Counted from the first letter of the stretch, positions 1-11,944 are shown. The stretch: DNA of 64,000 bases from Gigantopelta aegis (GCF_016097555.1 NC_054702.1:63044650-63108649), one strand, 5' to 3'. Program-made: numbers and translations. The notes: generated by a model not told the origin, from the sequence alone.

Positions 1-892
1 CTGCAACATTCCAGTGCTCTGTAAAGCGAGTAAAATACTTGCCATGGTGACTAAAAACATTCCCTGGCGTCTAAAAAATAAAATCACATTCGCCAGTTGG
101 CGACTGTCCAATAATCTTACTTTAATCTGTGAACAAAACTGGACATCGGAAAACACTGTGGACCAGTAGCAATTTATCTTCCATAAAACGTGTTTTCTAT
201 CGGTAGTTTGTTTGAGACATGTCAATCGGACTATGAATAATGATTTTCCAGTATTCAAGAGTAAACACGGTGATGTTAAGGGGGAGGTAATACTTCGTTA
301 TGATGTTATCTCCCTTAACTTGAAGTCGGTCCTGTCCTCTTTAGAGCCAGGTTTTATTTATGTATTAAAATGAGATTGTTGAGCCACTGTATGTCTTTAC
401 TGTTCACTATTTTAGTGGAACTGGATACAAACAGTAACTTGTAATTACTACTTAACAACTAGGAATCACCTCTTCATGAGTTCATTCGAATACATTCCTA
501 ATAACAATTACGAGATTAGCAATGTGCCGTAAAATGGCAGATGAGTTGATTTAATTGCAAGTATATATTAGCTGGCTACTAAATATACGTGGCTGGCGAC
601 TAAAATATTATTCTTTACTGACCAGGGAAGAGTAAATTTGAACTTGCTTTGTAGAGCACTGCATTTGACAACAAAAAACAAATCACTAGCCGTCAGGCAT
701 GGCAATAGTAGTTATTTACTAGCCCAACACTGAATATCACTAGCCATGGGAGTGGGGCTACCATAATCTAGAAACCCTGAGTTACGAAACCATATGCAGA
801 TAGTATGAAGAGTGTGGTCTGATGCTTTTCTCAGAGATGCATGGTGATGGTATTTGTCGTTTACCCTAAATACATATAAAAAGATTATTTCT
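1..892. other. Intergenic or intronic sequence, no gene seen
   Basis: I see no open frame with family resemblance and no clear repeat in this stretch. It probably lies in an intron of the TMEM260 gene, whose first recognisable exon starts at 1213. Confidence 0.4.
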
Positions 893-1136
893 ACAGTAAA
901 ACCCCTCTAAACTGGACACCAACAGGACCAAGGGAAAAGTCCAGTTTTAAGGGGTGTATGGTTTAGAGAGGTTATGTTCTGTACTGATATTTAAAAATGA
1001 AGTGAAAAATGTCCGGTTTTAAGGGAATTCCGGTTTACTGAAGGTTAGGTTTTTAGGGGTTTTACTACATTTTGTTTCTTGATAATTGTCATAAAAATTT
1101 TGGAGCCAATTTTGACCCCTGAAAGGTTTTACTGTA
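893..1136. mobile_element. MITE with pogo/Tc1-like ends
   Basis: The element begins TACAGTAAAACC and ends with the reverse complement, GGTTTTACTGTA, with TA at both borders. Inside are subterminal inverted pieces (TCTAAACTGGAC against GTCCAGTTTTAAG). There is no coding capacity. The ends resemble those of the element at 5863-6475. Confidence 0.6.
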
Positions 1137-1212
1137 ATAGTGAAATAAATATTTGAAGATGTTTTTTTCTATTTCTTGTATTTAATGCTTTTCTTTTATT
1201 TCTTTTTGATAG

Positions 1213-4200
1213 TTTGGTATCCACATATATCCCACTTGACCATTTGAAGCTTGATGTTATACTTTCTGTTGCTGTGGTTGCATTTCAGATTGTAAGTATT
1301 GCAGAATGTCCTCCCTTCTACCAGTTTCTTGCAGGAGTTAGATTTTGTACAGCATATTTGTAAAGCACCCCTACCAAATATCATTTGGTTTTCTTATTAG
1401 TTGTTACTAAAATTAAGTTAAATGTTTCTTGGATTGTCTTTCAAGCTTCCATTCTCATACATGATCAGATCATGGTTTGTAGATACTCCTTTGTTCCATC
1501 TGTAGAATCAGGCACATTACTAACTTACCCCATGGAATAATTCTACATGTATAGCTGAGTGATATGCCATAAATACTGTTCGGTATCGGTATCGTGTCAA
1601 TACCGATTTACCGTACTGAGCAAATCTCAAAATACCGAAATTTCGTATTGAAAAATGTTTCCCACCATTTAGTAAAGCACTAACAATATATCTGAAATAC
1701 AAAATAACTGAAAAAAATGAGAGATGAGGCCTTGTGTATATGGAATTTAATTTTAGTTAGATTAAATTAGCGGGTGAGACTTAACTCGGGCATGCATTTA
1801 AAGCCGAGTATACCAAAAATACTGCTCGATATCGGTATTGGATCAATACCGAACTGATATCAAGGTATTTCACCCCAAAAATACTGATACCGAACATGAA
1901 ATTTCAATACTGCCCAGCTCTATTTACATGTATACCATGATTCATTTCATAGACTTAAGTAAACAACATATAATAAATATCTTCTAGTAATATCAATCTG
2001 GCAAGAAAGTCTGCCTCAGAAGACATGTATTCATCACAACAACTATGTCAATGGAAAGAAATAAGGAAACACATAAAATAGTATCAGCAAATATTGACTG
2101 CAACCAAAACAAACCCTCTGATCCTCAATATCAAGATGTTAACTATGTTACTGACAGTCAGTCCCATATTACTTCTGTTTATTATCTAGATGGTTCAACA
2201 TAACCGAGATAATAATAATCATACGAAGCACACGTGTAATAACAAGTGTGTTGACGTAATTTTGGGAAGTGACGTCATAACATGACGTTGCTTCTCCAGT
2301 CCTAGCTCAGACTGCATTTGAAATATGATGTCATTTCGTCATCTCCTTTTGGTTATGGCTGAAACATTTTAAGTTGGGTCTTGTTATTAATACAAAAAAC
2401 AACAATAATAATATGGATAATAAAGAAATTATTACACTTGTGTGTGTCATACTGATTTTACGAAACTTGTGTCAGGATTCATGTATTACCCTCGCTCTGG
2501 CAATACAAAAATCCCGACACTTGTTTCGTAAAATCTGTATGACACACAAGCTTGTTTAGTATTTTATACAGGCATAAACTACTCTGGTAGTGAATTAAAT
2601 TTTGTCTAGAGTACCTTTCTATCAGTATATTATCAGAAACAGGTAATTTTAACCTAATATTTTTCCATCATATTACCAGAAACAAGTACTTTTAAATATT
2701 TCCATTTTTAGCTGATTATGTCCACATTTGTTATTTACTTGGAATTTTTTTTTTTTTTCAGCAGAGGAACTATGCTTTATGTGATCAGACCGGGAATTTG
2801 GTGATAGAAGACTTCGCTAACTCTGTGCTTCACAGTCTTCCAAAAGACAGCATGCTGTTGACGGAAGGCGATTTATCTGCCACCTCTCTAAGGTGGGTGT
2901 GCTAGGACTATACTGGAAGACATAATAAGCCTATCTCATGGTCCATTCCTTGACGTGGTGAGGTAACTTGCATGTCTCAATTACTCAGAAAGCTATGCCA
3001 GCTGGAGCATCAGCTCCTGGTAGGGTCACCCAAGCTGGACTGGTGTCAAAGGGTAGAGACTAGACTAATATGGACTGAACAGACAGAGGACATGAGTCCA
3101 GAAAGACAACTGTCTAGGAGAAGCAAACTCCAGAATCAAAACTGGGCTGGAGAGGCTCAGAATCCTAGTAAGGAAACTCTCCTAGGAGAAGGAAAACTCA
3201 AACCAAGTCCACTGAAGTCAGAGTACAGAAGCTATGCATCAGCATTAGCATGGAAACCGAAAGGTAATGTCTGTACATGCACCAAGCTCTATGATCATCA
3301 TCATAATTAGCAGGGTTTAAACTTTTGTTCATATTAAAGGTTTAAAGTTTTTATTTTGTTTAATAACACCACTAGAACACTGATTTATTAATTATCGGCT
3401 TTTGGATGTCAAACATTTGGTAATTCTGACATAGAGTCTTAATAAGGAAGAATTAAGCCTGCTACATTTTTCAAATAGTAGCAAAGGATCTTTTATATGC
3501 ACCATCCCACAGACAGGATAGCACATACCTTTGATATCCCAGTGTTAGTGCAATGGCTGGAATGATAAATTTAATGAGTCGCCGACGAGGAACAAACTTA
3601 GATCAACCTCACATCAGGCAAATGCTTTACTTAATGGGCTACATTGTGCCCGCATATTAAAGAGCCTTAACTTTGTTATATATTTTGTTTGGAGATTTGA
3701 ATCTTGAATTTAGCTTCAGATTTTCTGACTAATTCGGCAAATTGCTAATGTTTTGGTTCCCCCTTAAACCCTTACATATAATTTTCATTCTATATTTTAT
3801 AGCACAAAAATTAAATTTTTAAAAATGTCCAAAAGAAATATAAATAATTATTTTAAGTTACATTTTAAGGAAAACTAAATTGTGCATATATTCCAATATT
3901 TTTCTCTTTTTGTTTTTGCAGATATTTTCAACTGTGTGAACATACTCGACCTGACCTGGCCATTTTTGACCAACAGGTGAATATTTGGTTAACCTTGTTA
4001 GTCTTTTTTTCTGTCATCTCCTTAGTCCCAACAATATTAACCATTTTTGTGGCAAAATATCTTTATTTCTAACAATAAATAAAGTCAACACTCTTTCTTC
4101 AGGTTTTGGCCATAATAATACCAGTAAGCATTTATCAAAATTGTAAATGAAGTAGCTACTATATAATAATTGCATGTAGGCCACACCACAAATCCACCCA

Positions 4201-5869
4201 TTTGGTCAAATTTTAAATATTATATTATATTATATTATATTAATATTATATTATATTATATTATATTATATTATATTATATTATATTATATTATATTATA
4301 TTATATTATATTATATTATATATTATATTATATTATTGTTATAAATTATTAGGAAAAAAATTAGATTAAATTAATCATCCACAATATTCAATACTAAATT
4401 ACCCTGAAAACGCACCTCTGATTACTCATAAAATGTTCTATACAATTACAAAACAAACTCCTTTGACACTTACTGGTGATGCCCAAGACAAGTACAAACA
4501 AAACAGGAGCATAGGTTGGGGGGGGGGGGGGGGGGAGGGTCATCTGATACTCTTGTCCGCTGAGGCTAAAATACTGAGTTCAATATATTAGGCTATACAG
4601 GTGTCCAGGGAAATTATATTTGCTTGCATAAGTTTAATTATTCATTATGCTTTTGTATTCACGTGTATATATATGCTTTATTATTTACGTTTTTAATGAT
4701 TAACACACTTCCAACTTTGATATGAATCTATAATCTTTAAATGAGGTGGAATTATCCGACATACTGGTTTTGCTTTTAAAAAATGTACTAAAAGGTAATA
4801 AATACTGAAAATGCGACCAGATGCAATGTCTTCACATGGTGTTATTGTGCGAGTTTCACTCCCTTAATGGTGGACCGATCACTTGATTCTAAACATGGCC
4901 GCACATAGTACTTTGACGTCACTGGCCAATAAACCCGTCTATACTGTAATTATAGATTAACAATAACAATCATCTTTATTTCTATTACTATAATTCAGTG
5001 GGGAATATGCACCGACACTGAACAACTTGTTAAAAAAAACTGAGCCTTTAGTTTTATAAGCAAGTTCCAGGTACATGTACTATAGCATTCTGTTTTAATC
5101 ACACTTCAGGTCCACCTTTTCAAGAGGAAAGTCAGATTGTTTGTTTTTAAACAGGTCAGGTTTTCTTTAAGATTGTTGTATGTGCAGTAAAATATGAATA
5201 TCATGATTCACACAGTACTAATTTCTGGTTATTAAAACAGAACGTTCATTATACTATATTATATTATTATCGTTGTAACCACAAACCATATGTGGCAGTG
5301 GTGGTAGCAGTAAATGCTGATATTTTACTGCGTACCGTCTACTAACAGATATTCTATTAAAAGGTTATTTTACAGTTTGACTTCTATTCTTGCAGATTTT
5401 GACATATGAATGGTCACTTGCTATGACCCGCACGTTTCACTCAAAGATTGTGTTCCCTGGAGATGTCTTTCATCTTCACAATGGAAAGATGCCTGATGGA
5501 AAAGTGTCTTTCAACTTCAAATGTCTGTTGGATGTAAATTACGAGTAAGTCATATAAACTGCAGTTGCTGCCACATATGCTAGTATAATATAACTTATTC
5601 ATGCATACAATTTAGACTTCTTTTAGGTTGTGACTAATAGAATTTTATTTTTATCTCTAAAAAACAGAAAACCAATATTTACATGTATTGGAGTCCAAGT
5701 TCAAGACCCATCTTGGAAGAATTACTACGACTTGTGGCCGTATGGTACCTGTCATCAGATTATCAAAAAGGACTCCAACTTCAATGTTAAGGAGTGGGTG
5801 CAACAGACTAAAGACATCAGCAAGGATTGGAACTACGATTTCTATGGGTACAAATGTCAAATACAATAA
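1213..5869 (+). CDS. TMEM260: TMEM260, protein O-mannosyltransferase (C-terminal exons)
   Basis: Five consecutive exons with matching phases: 1213-1291, 2762-2892, 3922-3976, 5396-5544, and 5668-5847 (open to a TAA at 5867-5869). All junctions have AG acceptors and GT donors. The product matches the C-terminal half of TMEM260 as I remember the human protein: a last membrane segment, then LPKDSMLLTEGDL, RYFQLCEHTRPDLAIFD, TYEWSL, TCIGVQVQDPSWK and DLWPYGTC, each with a close human counterpart. TMEM260 is an ER multipass enzyme that puts O-mannose on IPT domains of plexin, MET and RON receptors. The 5' exons lie before the window. The last roughly 110 residues of the usual protein were not found downstream. 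The frame either splices at a weak GTACAA donor at 5848 or ends at a stop supplied by a MITE. A shortened gene or an exon lost to rearrangement are both possible. Confidence 0.85.
1549..1925. mobile_element. Probable hAT-like MITE
   Basis: Imperfect inverted ends (TAGCTGAGTGATATG on the left, CAATACTGCCCAGCTCT on the right) enclose two direct copies of a roughly 90-base block rich in GGTATCGGTAT. The sequence TACATGTATA flanks both sides and may be the target duplication. It is non-coding and lies in a TMEM260 intron. Confidence 0.45.
2430..2560. repeat. Long palindrome (fold-back), arms about 54 bases
   Basis: Two arms of about 54 bases, roughly 80 percent matching, flank the centre ACCCTCGCTCTGGC. 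The outer end AATACTAAACAAG recurs as AATACTAAACGAG in the palindrome at 10,477. It lies in a TMEM260 intron. Confidence 0.75.
2930..3310 (+). repeat. Open stretch resembling an interspersed repeat
   Basis: A 112-codon frame (2972-3310) lies between TMEM260 exons. The sequence has the look of a retroposon leader (GTCACCCAAGCTGGACTGG, GGGTAGAGACTAGAC), but I cannot name the family. It has no splice partners and is unlikely to be part of TMEM260. Confidence 0.25.
3330..3655 (-). mobile_element. SINE family 1, old copy
   Basis: Tail first: ACACCACTAGAACACTGATT, then the shared core (GGATCTTTTATATGCACC), then a decayed tRNA-like head near 3590. It is diverged, with several small deletions. Confidence 0.7.
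4214..4336. repeat. (TATTA)n microsatellite
   Basis: Near-perfect pentanucleotide array of about 24 units in a TMEM260 intron. The apparent open frame across it is a repeat artefact. Confidence 0.95.
4519..4536. repeat. Poly-G run
   Basis: Uninterrupted G tract, able to form a quadruplex. Similar tracts occur at 12,898, 16,460, 30,999, 39,911, 40,440 and 56,221. Confidence 0.9.
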
Positions 5870-6475
5870 GGTACTCTTATAACGAACCGGAAGGAACCGT
5901 GATGGCCAGTTCGTTATAGCAGTAGTTCGTTGTACACATTTGCATAAGTTGGTCATTCATATATAGGGAGATAAAACGGGACTTTACGATCAGTTCGCTC
6001 TATGCAGTAGTTCGTTGTACACATTTGCATAAGTTGGTCATTCATATATAGGGAGATAAAACGGGACTTTACGATCAATTCATTCTATGCAGTAGTTCGT
6101 TGTACACATTTGCATAAGTTGGTTATTAATGTATAGGGAGATAAAACGGGACTTTACGATCAGTTCGTTCTATGCAGTAGTTCATTGTACACATTAGTAC
6201 AAGTTGGTCATTCATATATAGGGAGATAAAACGGGACTTTACGATCAGTTCGTTCTATGCAGTAGTTCGTTGTACACATTTGCATAAGTTGGTCATTCAT
6301 ATATAGGGAGATAAAACGGGACTTTACGATCAGTTCGTTCTATGCAGTAGTTCGTTGTACACATTTGCATAAGTTGGTCATTCATATATAGGGAGATAAA
6401 ACGGGACTTTACGATCAGTTCGTTCTATGCAGTAGTTTGTTCTAAGCATGTTCGTTATAAGTGTACTTTACTGTA
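5863..6475. mobile_element. MITE containing an 85-base minisatellite
   Basis: Terminal inverted repeats of about 25 bases (left TACAATAAGGTACTCTTATA, right TATAAGTGTACTTTACTGTA) enclose about six copies of an 85-base unit starting at 5921, 6006, 6091, 6176, 6261 and 6346, with a partial seventh. The left end overlaps the TMEM260 reading frame and contributes its TAA. Confidence 0.75.
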
Positions 6476-6592
6476 TAATGTGCCAAATATACAAAGTCTG
6501 TTTATGTCTTACACGCGTGTAACTACATACATTTACAATGCTTAAAGACCTGCGTTTAAGAAAAACAGGCTTCGTAAATTTGGCCCAATATA
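6476..6592. mobile_element. Short MITE, about 110 bases
   Basis: Inverted ends GCCAAATATACAAAGTCTGTTT and AAAACAGGCTTCGTAAATTTGGCC (imperfect) flank CTACATACATTTACAATGCT. Two relatives lie at 50,512-51,190 (expanded) and 62,494-62,605 (compact). Confidence 0.65.
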
Positions 6593-7264
6593 TTCTTAGA
6601 TAAATGATTTCATATTTAATTCTAGTCGAGTCAAATAAATCAGTTATGATGTAAACAAGTTTATAAATGTATTCCTTAAGCAAATGATTTAATATTTAAC
6701 TCTAGTTGGATTAAATAATTCACAAATGATGTAAACAAGTTCATCAAATCTTAAGTAGTGGAAGACTGTCAATGATGTTTACACTTTTATAACCTACCTA
6801 CTTTATTTCAGGGCAAGTGGTGCATGTATACTAGCAACGCTATCATATACATGGATATCTAAATAATTGGCAATCATACTAGATGTATATATAATCTCAT
6901 GAATTGTAACAATATAAACAGATAAGTAAAACTAACATGATTAGCAATGTGAAAACCAATTTACCAGGTTTAATAAACCGGCAACATTTTCAAAATAACA
7001 AGGCAAAATATCAGGGAGTTTATAATTTTTATTGTCCTAATACAAAAGCAAAACATTCTCCAGGTTATGTTGTACTCGCTTCTTTGCACTGCAAGCACCA
7101 CTCCCCATTTTCTGAGAAAGTACACATCTAGCTTTTATAGGATTTAGATCTTTTACCCAGTTCGTATAGCATATTGTCTAGATTACATTCCCAAACTTCA
7201 TTTTGGCAAAAGGAAAATAAATCACCATTTTAATGTATTATCATTTTCCTCAACCAAATCCTAC
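6593..7264. other. No gene seen; expected RBR exon of gene A absent
   Basis: Downstream of gene A exon 3 on the minus strand I find no Cys-rich RBR frame. Copies B, C and D all have one at this relative place. Confidence 0.5.
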
Positions 7265-7566
7265 CTATTGCATGTCCACAGGGCATCTTTGCTCGTTTGC
7301 TTTCCGGGTCATCATCCCAGGTGATCATGTCGGGGGCATTAGTGAGCTCCACATCTTCATCCAGTTGCTTTGGTTCTGGCTCCGAGCCTCCATTCAACCG
7401 CAGAACCACAAACAAAGTAGACTCATTCTGTATGTTGTAATCGGCCAGGTGTTTTCCTGCATCTGGGTTCCAGCTGCTTGGCTGTAAAAAAAATATATCA
7501 AGCTTAGTTGTGGTGTATTGTTGCTGATGACAGATTCACGAGTTGTTGAGTATGTACGTTTAGGTG

Positions 7567-7567
7567 G

Positions 7568-7598
<31 letters not shown>

Positions 7599-7607
7599 GA
7601 CAGAGAC

Positions 7608-7640
<33 letters not shown>

Positions 7641-7660
7641 GGAGAGAGGGAGGGAGAGGT
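7567..7660. repeat. (GACA)n/(GA)n microsatellite
   Basis: Compound simple repeat in intron 2 of gene A. The apparent open frames over it are artefacts. Confidence 0.95.
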
Positions 7661-7675
7661 GCACAAGGATAAAAA

Positions 7676-7878
7676 GTTAGTTTGTTTTGTAAAAGGACAC
7701 CACTATATCACATTGATTTATTAATTATCGGCTATTGGATGTCAAAGATTTGGTAATTTTGAAATAATCTTACAGAGAAAACCTGCTACATGTTTTCATT
7801 AGTAGCAAGGGATTGATCCCAGACTGACAGCACTTCAGCTGAGTGCTGTACCACCAGGCCACGTCCTGCCCCGGACAA
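7676..7878 (-). mobile_element. SINE family 1 with internal deletion
   Basis: Tail and core (TTATTAATTATCGGCTATTGG) join directly to a head remnant (GGGATTGATCCCAGACTGAC, ACCACCAGGCCACGTCC). The middle third of the element is missing. Confidence 0.7.
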
Positions 7879-8197
7879 GGATGATTGAAGTTAGTTACAT
7901 AATTAGAATGAATCAGTGTTAGTTTGCATGCTTTCAGTGGACAAACATTCTCGAAGGGATTCATCGGATCATCAGGAAAAATAAAATAAAAATGCAAAAT
8001 GTAAGGGAGGTGGGCTCCTCGGGCCCCCTTAGATCAGTCACCAGGTTCAAGTTAATACTGGATATGACCTTAAAATGATATATAACACAGCTGAGATAGT
8101 TTTAAGGTATCTTACATGCAAAAAGAATTCTCTGCTCTTCCACTGGAATTCCATTAATTTTTGATATTTTGTTAAACAATTCAAGCACTGATGCATC

Positions 8198-9960
8198 CTG
8201 TGAAAAGAAAAAAAACATATAGATAATTAAGTTAGCTGAACAACAAAGTAAATGTATAGTTAATTATCAGTCTGATTATTTATATGCATCATATTTTACA
8301 ATGGGCTATTTAGCCACTGAGGGGAATTTTGAAAGCAAAATTATGTTGCGTTTATATGATTCATAAAGAAAGTGGGGACCATGCCGCAATAGAACGAACA
8401 CAAGAATCCACGCTAACTATTAATTTGGTGTGAATTCATCATTAGTAGAGAGAGTAGTATATGGCAGATGGAAAGAAGCAACACGCAGTAGAATTTAATT
8501 ATATCACAAACGTTTGATGATGCATAGTGGGAACTCTAGAATGTCTAGACCAATGTTAGACCTTCTTTCAAGTTTGTCAGAGACATCACCGACAGCCTCA
8601 CAGACAGAATCACGAGTTTGGGAAGCCTTGACCACAGCAAGACGTCAATGCCATGGGATGCTTCATGGGCTACGATGGTAGAATATGACTACAGGACAGT
8701 TACTTACAGTAAAGTACCTCACTGAGTAAATGCTCAACCAAATAATTTTTAAAAGAACAAAAGTCAGGGTTAATTAATGACTCACAGTCGAATGCTTCAC
8801 CCCAATAAAAAACAAAAAACCCATCTGAACAACAAAAAGGTAAGATGTAATCAAGGCCGTATCTTTTCACAATACAGAGTCGAATGGGTATTGGGCAAAA
8901 TAGGGATTGAATCTATGAATCTCTATCTAGTGCCTCATCTATATGAGAGCAGCCACTCACGAGGAGATCTTTTACTGGAGATTTCATCCTTCTTGCCCCA
9001 CCACAAACCGGACTGCCATCCCCAGACTAGTTTACGAAACTAAAACTAGCACAGTTGATTGGAATAAGTACAGCTGTGATGACATGCAGTCATGAATCAC
9101 TATCATAATAACAGTGACGATACCAGGTGTTTGCGAAGACTGCCAACACAGCTGTCCGTCATTTCGATGTATTTAACTAAAATAAAAATAAGAGCTGAGG
9201 AAGGATATTGTACTTTATTACACACCTGTGTAAGATATTGTTCATGTCAACAATCACTCAATATCTAACATTCCCAGTCTGGAGCTCGACGCGGTAAGAC
9301 GTGTTTGTTTCACTTGTGCACACTGCACGTGCTTTCGTGTGCTCGACTTGGGGATCCTTCATTTCATTGTTTTTGTCAGCGAAATGAAGTTTTCTATTAG
9401 GATGTATGCGGCCATTGGAACTGATTGAACGCTGGAACGCTTCTCGTTTCGACAGCCTGCACCACCAGGTTGGATTCTTTTTTAGCAAGATTCCTTGCCC
9501 CCATGTCTTTTATCCGTCTGACTGTCGACTTGTTTTTTTCGTGACTTGTATGACGGCCATTCTGCAGAACGCCACGGTTGTTCGCGTTTAGTCTCTACAT
9601 GTCCGAGCCTGTCCTAGCAGCACTGGAAGACTGACCGCCCCACTCTAAGAAGAAATAGGAAGCGGGGTCGGCCCCTACTACTCTTTTTCTAGACTTGACT
9701 TTATTTTATAGTGATACCATCTCGTATCCTCCGGAGTCGGGCCCGTCCGCACCATTATACCAACCCATGATGACTGGACTATACTCTAGTCTGATACTCT
9801 CTCTCGTTCAGACGGATCCGGTTTCTAAAGATTTGTATTTCAGCACAGCACTACACCTTCAACGTCTATCGACTGTCAATCTAGGGGTTTTCTTGACGGG
9901 ATGCAACCCATCTCGTCCCTATAAGCTGTTCACCCAAACGGCCTTAACGAAGCCATTCAC
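8198..9960. other. Intron 1 of gene A, nothing recognised
   Basis: About 1.8 kb without a convincing gene. Small frames at 8777-9043 (+), 9258-9488 (-) and 9695-9973 (+) show no family resemblance and lack splice context. Confidence 0.4.
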
Positions 9961-9961
9961 G

Positions 9962-10380
9962 TGGACATATTGATTGGACTTTAAACTTTTAGATCTGCGT
10001 TCAAAATTTTATGTCGAAATTACTTCTTTTTAAAAAATATTATTAAATAGTCCGATCCTCTTCTTTCTCTTCTTTAATTTTGGACTGTCCTTCTAAAATG
10101 CTCCAAATTATATAAATATTCGGCCGAGCAGTCAATTCTTTTTATATTTGGCTTGTAATTTTTTTTGTTTTATTTTTTATTTATTCTATTAAGTATTTTT
10201 ACTAATTGCTATTTTCAAAATTCTGCCCATTTTCAATTCTACCCCCCCCCCCCTCCCCCTCCATCCCGAGTCAGGCCACCGATCTTATCGGAGGTCGGAC
10301 TCTGGATGGGCGTGTTCGAAACCCTAGTGGTATATGGGCACGTTAAACTAGTTATCATCATCAATATCTAACTAGTGTAA
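9962..10380 (+). repeat. Interspersed repeat 3' end, copy 1
   Basis: Matches 36,152-36,510 along most of its length: GGACTTTAAACTTTTAGA, AATATTATTAAATAGTC, a C-rich tract, then CGGACTCTGGATGGGCG and CGAAACCCTAGTGGTATATG, ending at a simple-repeat tail (ATCATC here, ATCT in the other). This is the form of a retroposon 3' end. The family is not identified. Confidence 0.6.
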
Positions 10381-10476
10381 TATCGGCGTGACGTGAGCGT
10401 TATGTAGATCATGTGCTAACCCAATTCGAAGAAAAATAACATCTGCGGTGCAGTTTGTTTGTAGTTTGTAATAAAT

Positions 10477-10612
10477 AAAATACTAAACTAACTTGCCTGT
10501 CAAACCATTTTTATGAAACTCGTGAACAGTGTTTCGCTCGTCAGATACCAAGACTGTTCACTTATTTCATAAAAATGGTATAACAGGCAAACTCGTTTAG
10601 TATTCTATATAT
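10477..10612. repeat. Long palindrome, arms about 52 bases
   Basis: Left arm AATACTAAACTAACTTGCCT and its mirror on the right, with centre GTTTCGCTCGTCAG. The outer end is shared with the palindrome at 2430. Confidence 0.8.
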
Positions 10613-10829
10613 AAACAATACCTCGGCCCCAACCACAAACACAACAAAATCCACAATAAAAACCCAAAACAAACATTACTTTTACATGAATATTATTAAT
10701 AATACAAATATTATATACCTTATGGATACGCAGAAGGTTTGTTTTTCCTTGTATGCCTTTCACAAATAGTTGCCATATATTTTCACCCGACATATCTAGA
10801 CTTTTGTACGTGTTATTTCCGACCACCGA

Positions 10830-10840
10830 CAAACTGAAAC
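10830..10840 (+). promoter_or_regulatory. IRF-like motif upstream of gene A
   Basis: CAAACTGAAAC, one mismatch from GAAANNGAAAC, 37 bases upstream of the gene A ATG. It is weak alone and noted because B and C carry similar motifs. Confidence 0.25.
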
Positions 10841-10934
10841 GAGTCGTTCGAAGATTTCTGAATGAATCAGTTTTCGGGGAAAACCCTCATTCACGTAAAA
10901 CCACCAGGGTCAATCCATCAGGATTTATGGGGGT

Positions 10935-10970
10935 GGGGTGTGTGTGTGTGTGTGTGTGTGGGGGGGGGGG
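10935..10970. repeat. (GT)n-poly-G tract
   Basis: Dinucleotide repeat followed by a G run, upstream of gene A exon 1. Confidence 0.9.
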
Positions 10971-10983
10971 TTACATGCCATGA

Positions 10984-11156
10984 AAGTAAAGTTTGTTTTG
11001 TTTAACGACACCACTAGAGCACATTGATTTATTAATCATCGGCTACTGGATGTCAAACATTTTGACACAGTCATAGAGAGGAAACCCGCTTCATTTTTTT
11101 TTAATAATTAGTAGCTAAAGATCTTTTATATGCATCATCCCACAGACAGGCACCAA
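10984..11156 (-). mobile_element. SINE family 1, head missing
   Basis: Tail ACACCACTAGAGCACATTGA to core CATCCCACAGACAGGCA. It stops before the tRNA-like head and lies between divergent gene A and the E2-like gene. Confidence 0.75.
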
Positions 11157-11394
11157 TCTGATTAAAATTAGCTCTACTGGGTCTACCAGTAGATCTAACA
11201 GCATTGCGTGGACTCCCATGTCCAGGTGACATTTCATCTATAAACAGTTTCCGGCATACTTCGTAATTCACCCGAATTATTCCGTATACCCTCGGCATAA
11301 TCCCGAATGTTTTCAAATTCTTTTCAAATCAATGGCATGATTTTGCAAGTAAGGTTTTGATTTGTCGAATGAAAGGTCAACTGGACAAAAGCTC

Positions 11395-11645
11395 CAACGG
11401 GCTGCTGTTAGATCCACATGTACTAGTGGAGCTAATTTTAATTAGATTGAGACAGGCACATATCTGATACCACGGCGAGTGCGAGTGCTAACACTTTTTA
11501 CATGCTCATATACCACTAGAGTTTCGAGCATGTCCGTCCCGGGGCCTGTCTCTGGATAGACAGGGGCTTGTTAGATCCACATGTAATAGTGGAGCTAATT
11601 TTAATTAGATTGAGACAGGCACATATCTGATACCACGGCTGCTAA
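11395..11645. repeat. Direct repeat pair, about 80 bases each
   Basis: The block at about 11,399-11,475 (TTAGATCCACATGTACTAGT through GATACCACGGC) recurs at 11,568-11,640. The stretch between them (GTTTCGAGCATGTCCGTCCC) recurs near 14,028. It is probably a decayed mobile element. Confidence 0.6.
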
Positions 11646-11835
11646 TGATGAAATGTGACGGGTTTCTATATTATACATGTATAGATCTTGAAACAAATAG
11701 TTCCAGATGTTTGTGTAAATCCATGTAAAGTTTGATAATTGCGAGTTTAGTTCACCCCAATGCACTGCCCTGAAAAAACTTCAACCCCTAATACGTCATT
11801 GAGATAATTATAGCTCTGATTCATTGCTAAGAAAA

Positions 11836-11905
11836 CTGTGTGATGTCATGTCATGTCATAGGGTTTTACGTGCACATTCAGAACAAGCTGTTGTAGCGCG
11901 TGATA
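11836..11905 (-). mobile_element. Retroposon 3' fragment in the E2-like gene's upstream region
   Basis: Inverted copy of the element at 12,490-12,605: tail CATGTCATGTCATAGGG, then TTTTACGTGCACATTCAGA and CAAGCTGTTGTAGCGCG. It ends about 40 bases before the E2-like start codon, so it may form part of the promoter or 5' UTR. Confidence 0.6.
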
Positions 11906-11944
11906 ACTTCCCGGTGTATTTATACGGAACGTCCGCCATTAACA

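Larger units (their letters stand above)
7265..10793 (-). pseudogene. Gene A: UBL gene lacking its RBR exon
   Basis: Three minus-strand exons match exons 1-3 of genes B, C and D. Exon 1 (10,719-10,793) starts MSGENIWQLFVKG and ends at a GTATAT donor. Exon 2 (8116-8197) codes for DASVLELFNKISKINGIP. Exon 3 (7265-7481) codes for the UBL end LFVVLRLNGG and the RING1 start MPCGHAIG, with a GTAGGA donor. Joined, this is a ubiquitin-like domain of about 85 residues. Two defects stand out. First, with the acceptor at the homologous place, exon 3 is one base out of frame until about ADYNIQ; a cryptic AG 15 bases further in would restore phase at the cost of a few residues. Second, no final RBR exon follows. 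It may be a decaying paralogue or a UBL-only gene. It is divergent from the E2-like gene at 11,945. Confidence 0.6.

Noticed and set aside
4170-4352. 60-codon frame over the (TATTA)n array
   Set aside because: Pure microsatellite translation.
5657-5956. 99-codon minus-strand frame
   Set aside because: Antisense shadow of the last TMEM260 exon.
7394-7724. Serine- and arginine-rich frames on both strands
   Set aside because: Translation of the (GACA)/(GA) repeat.
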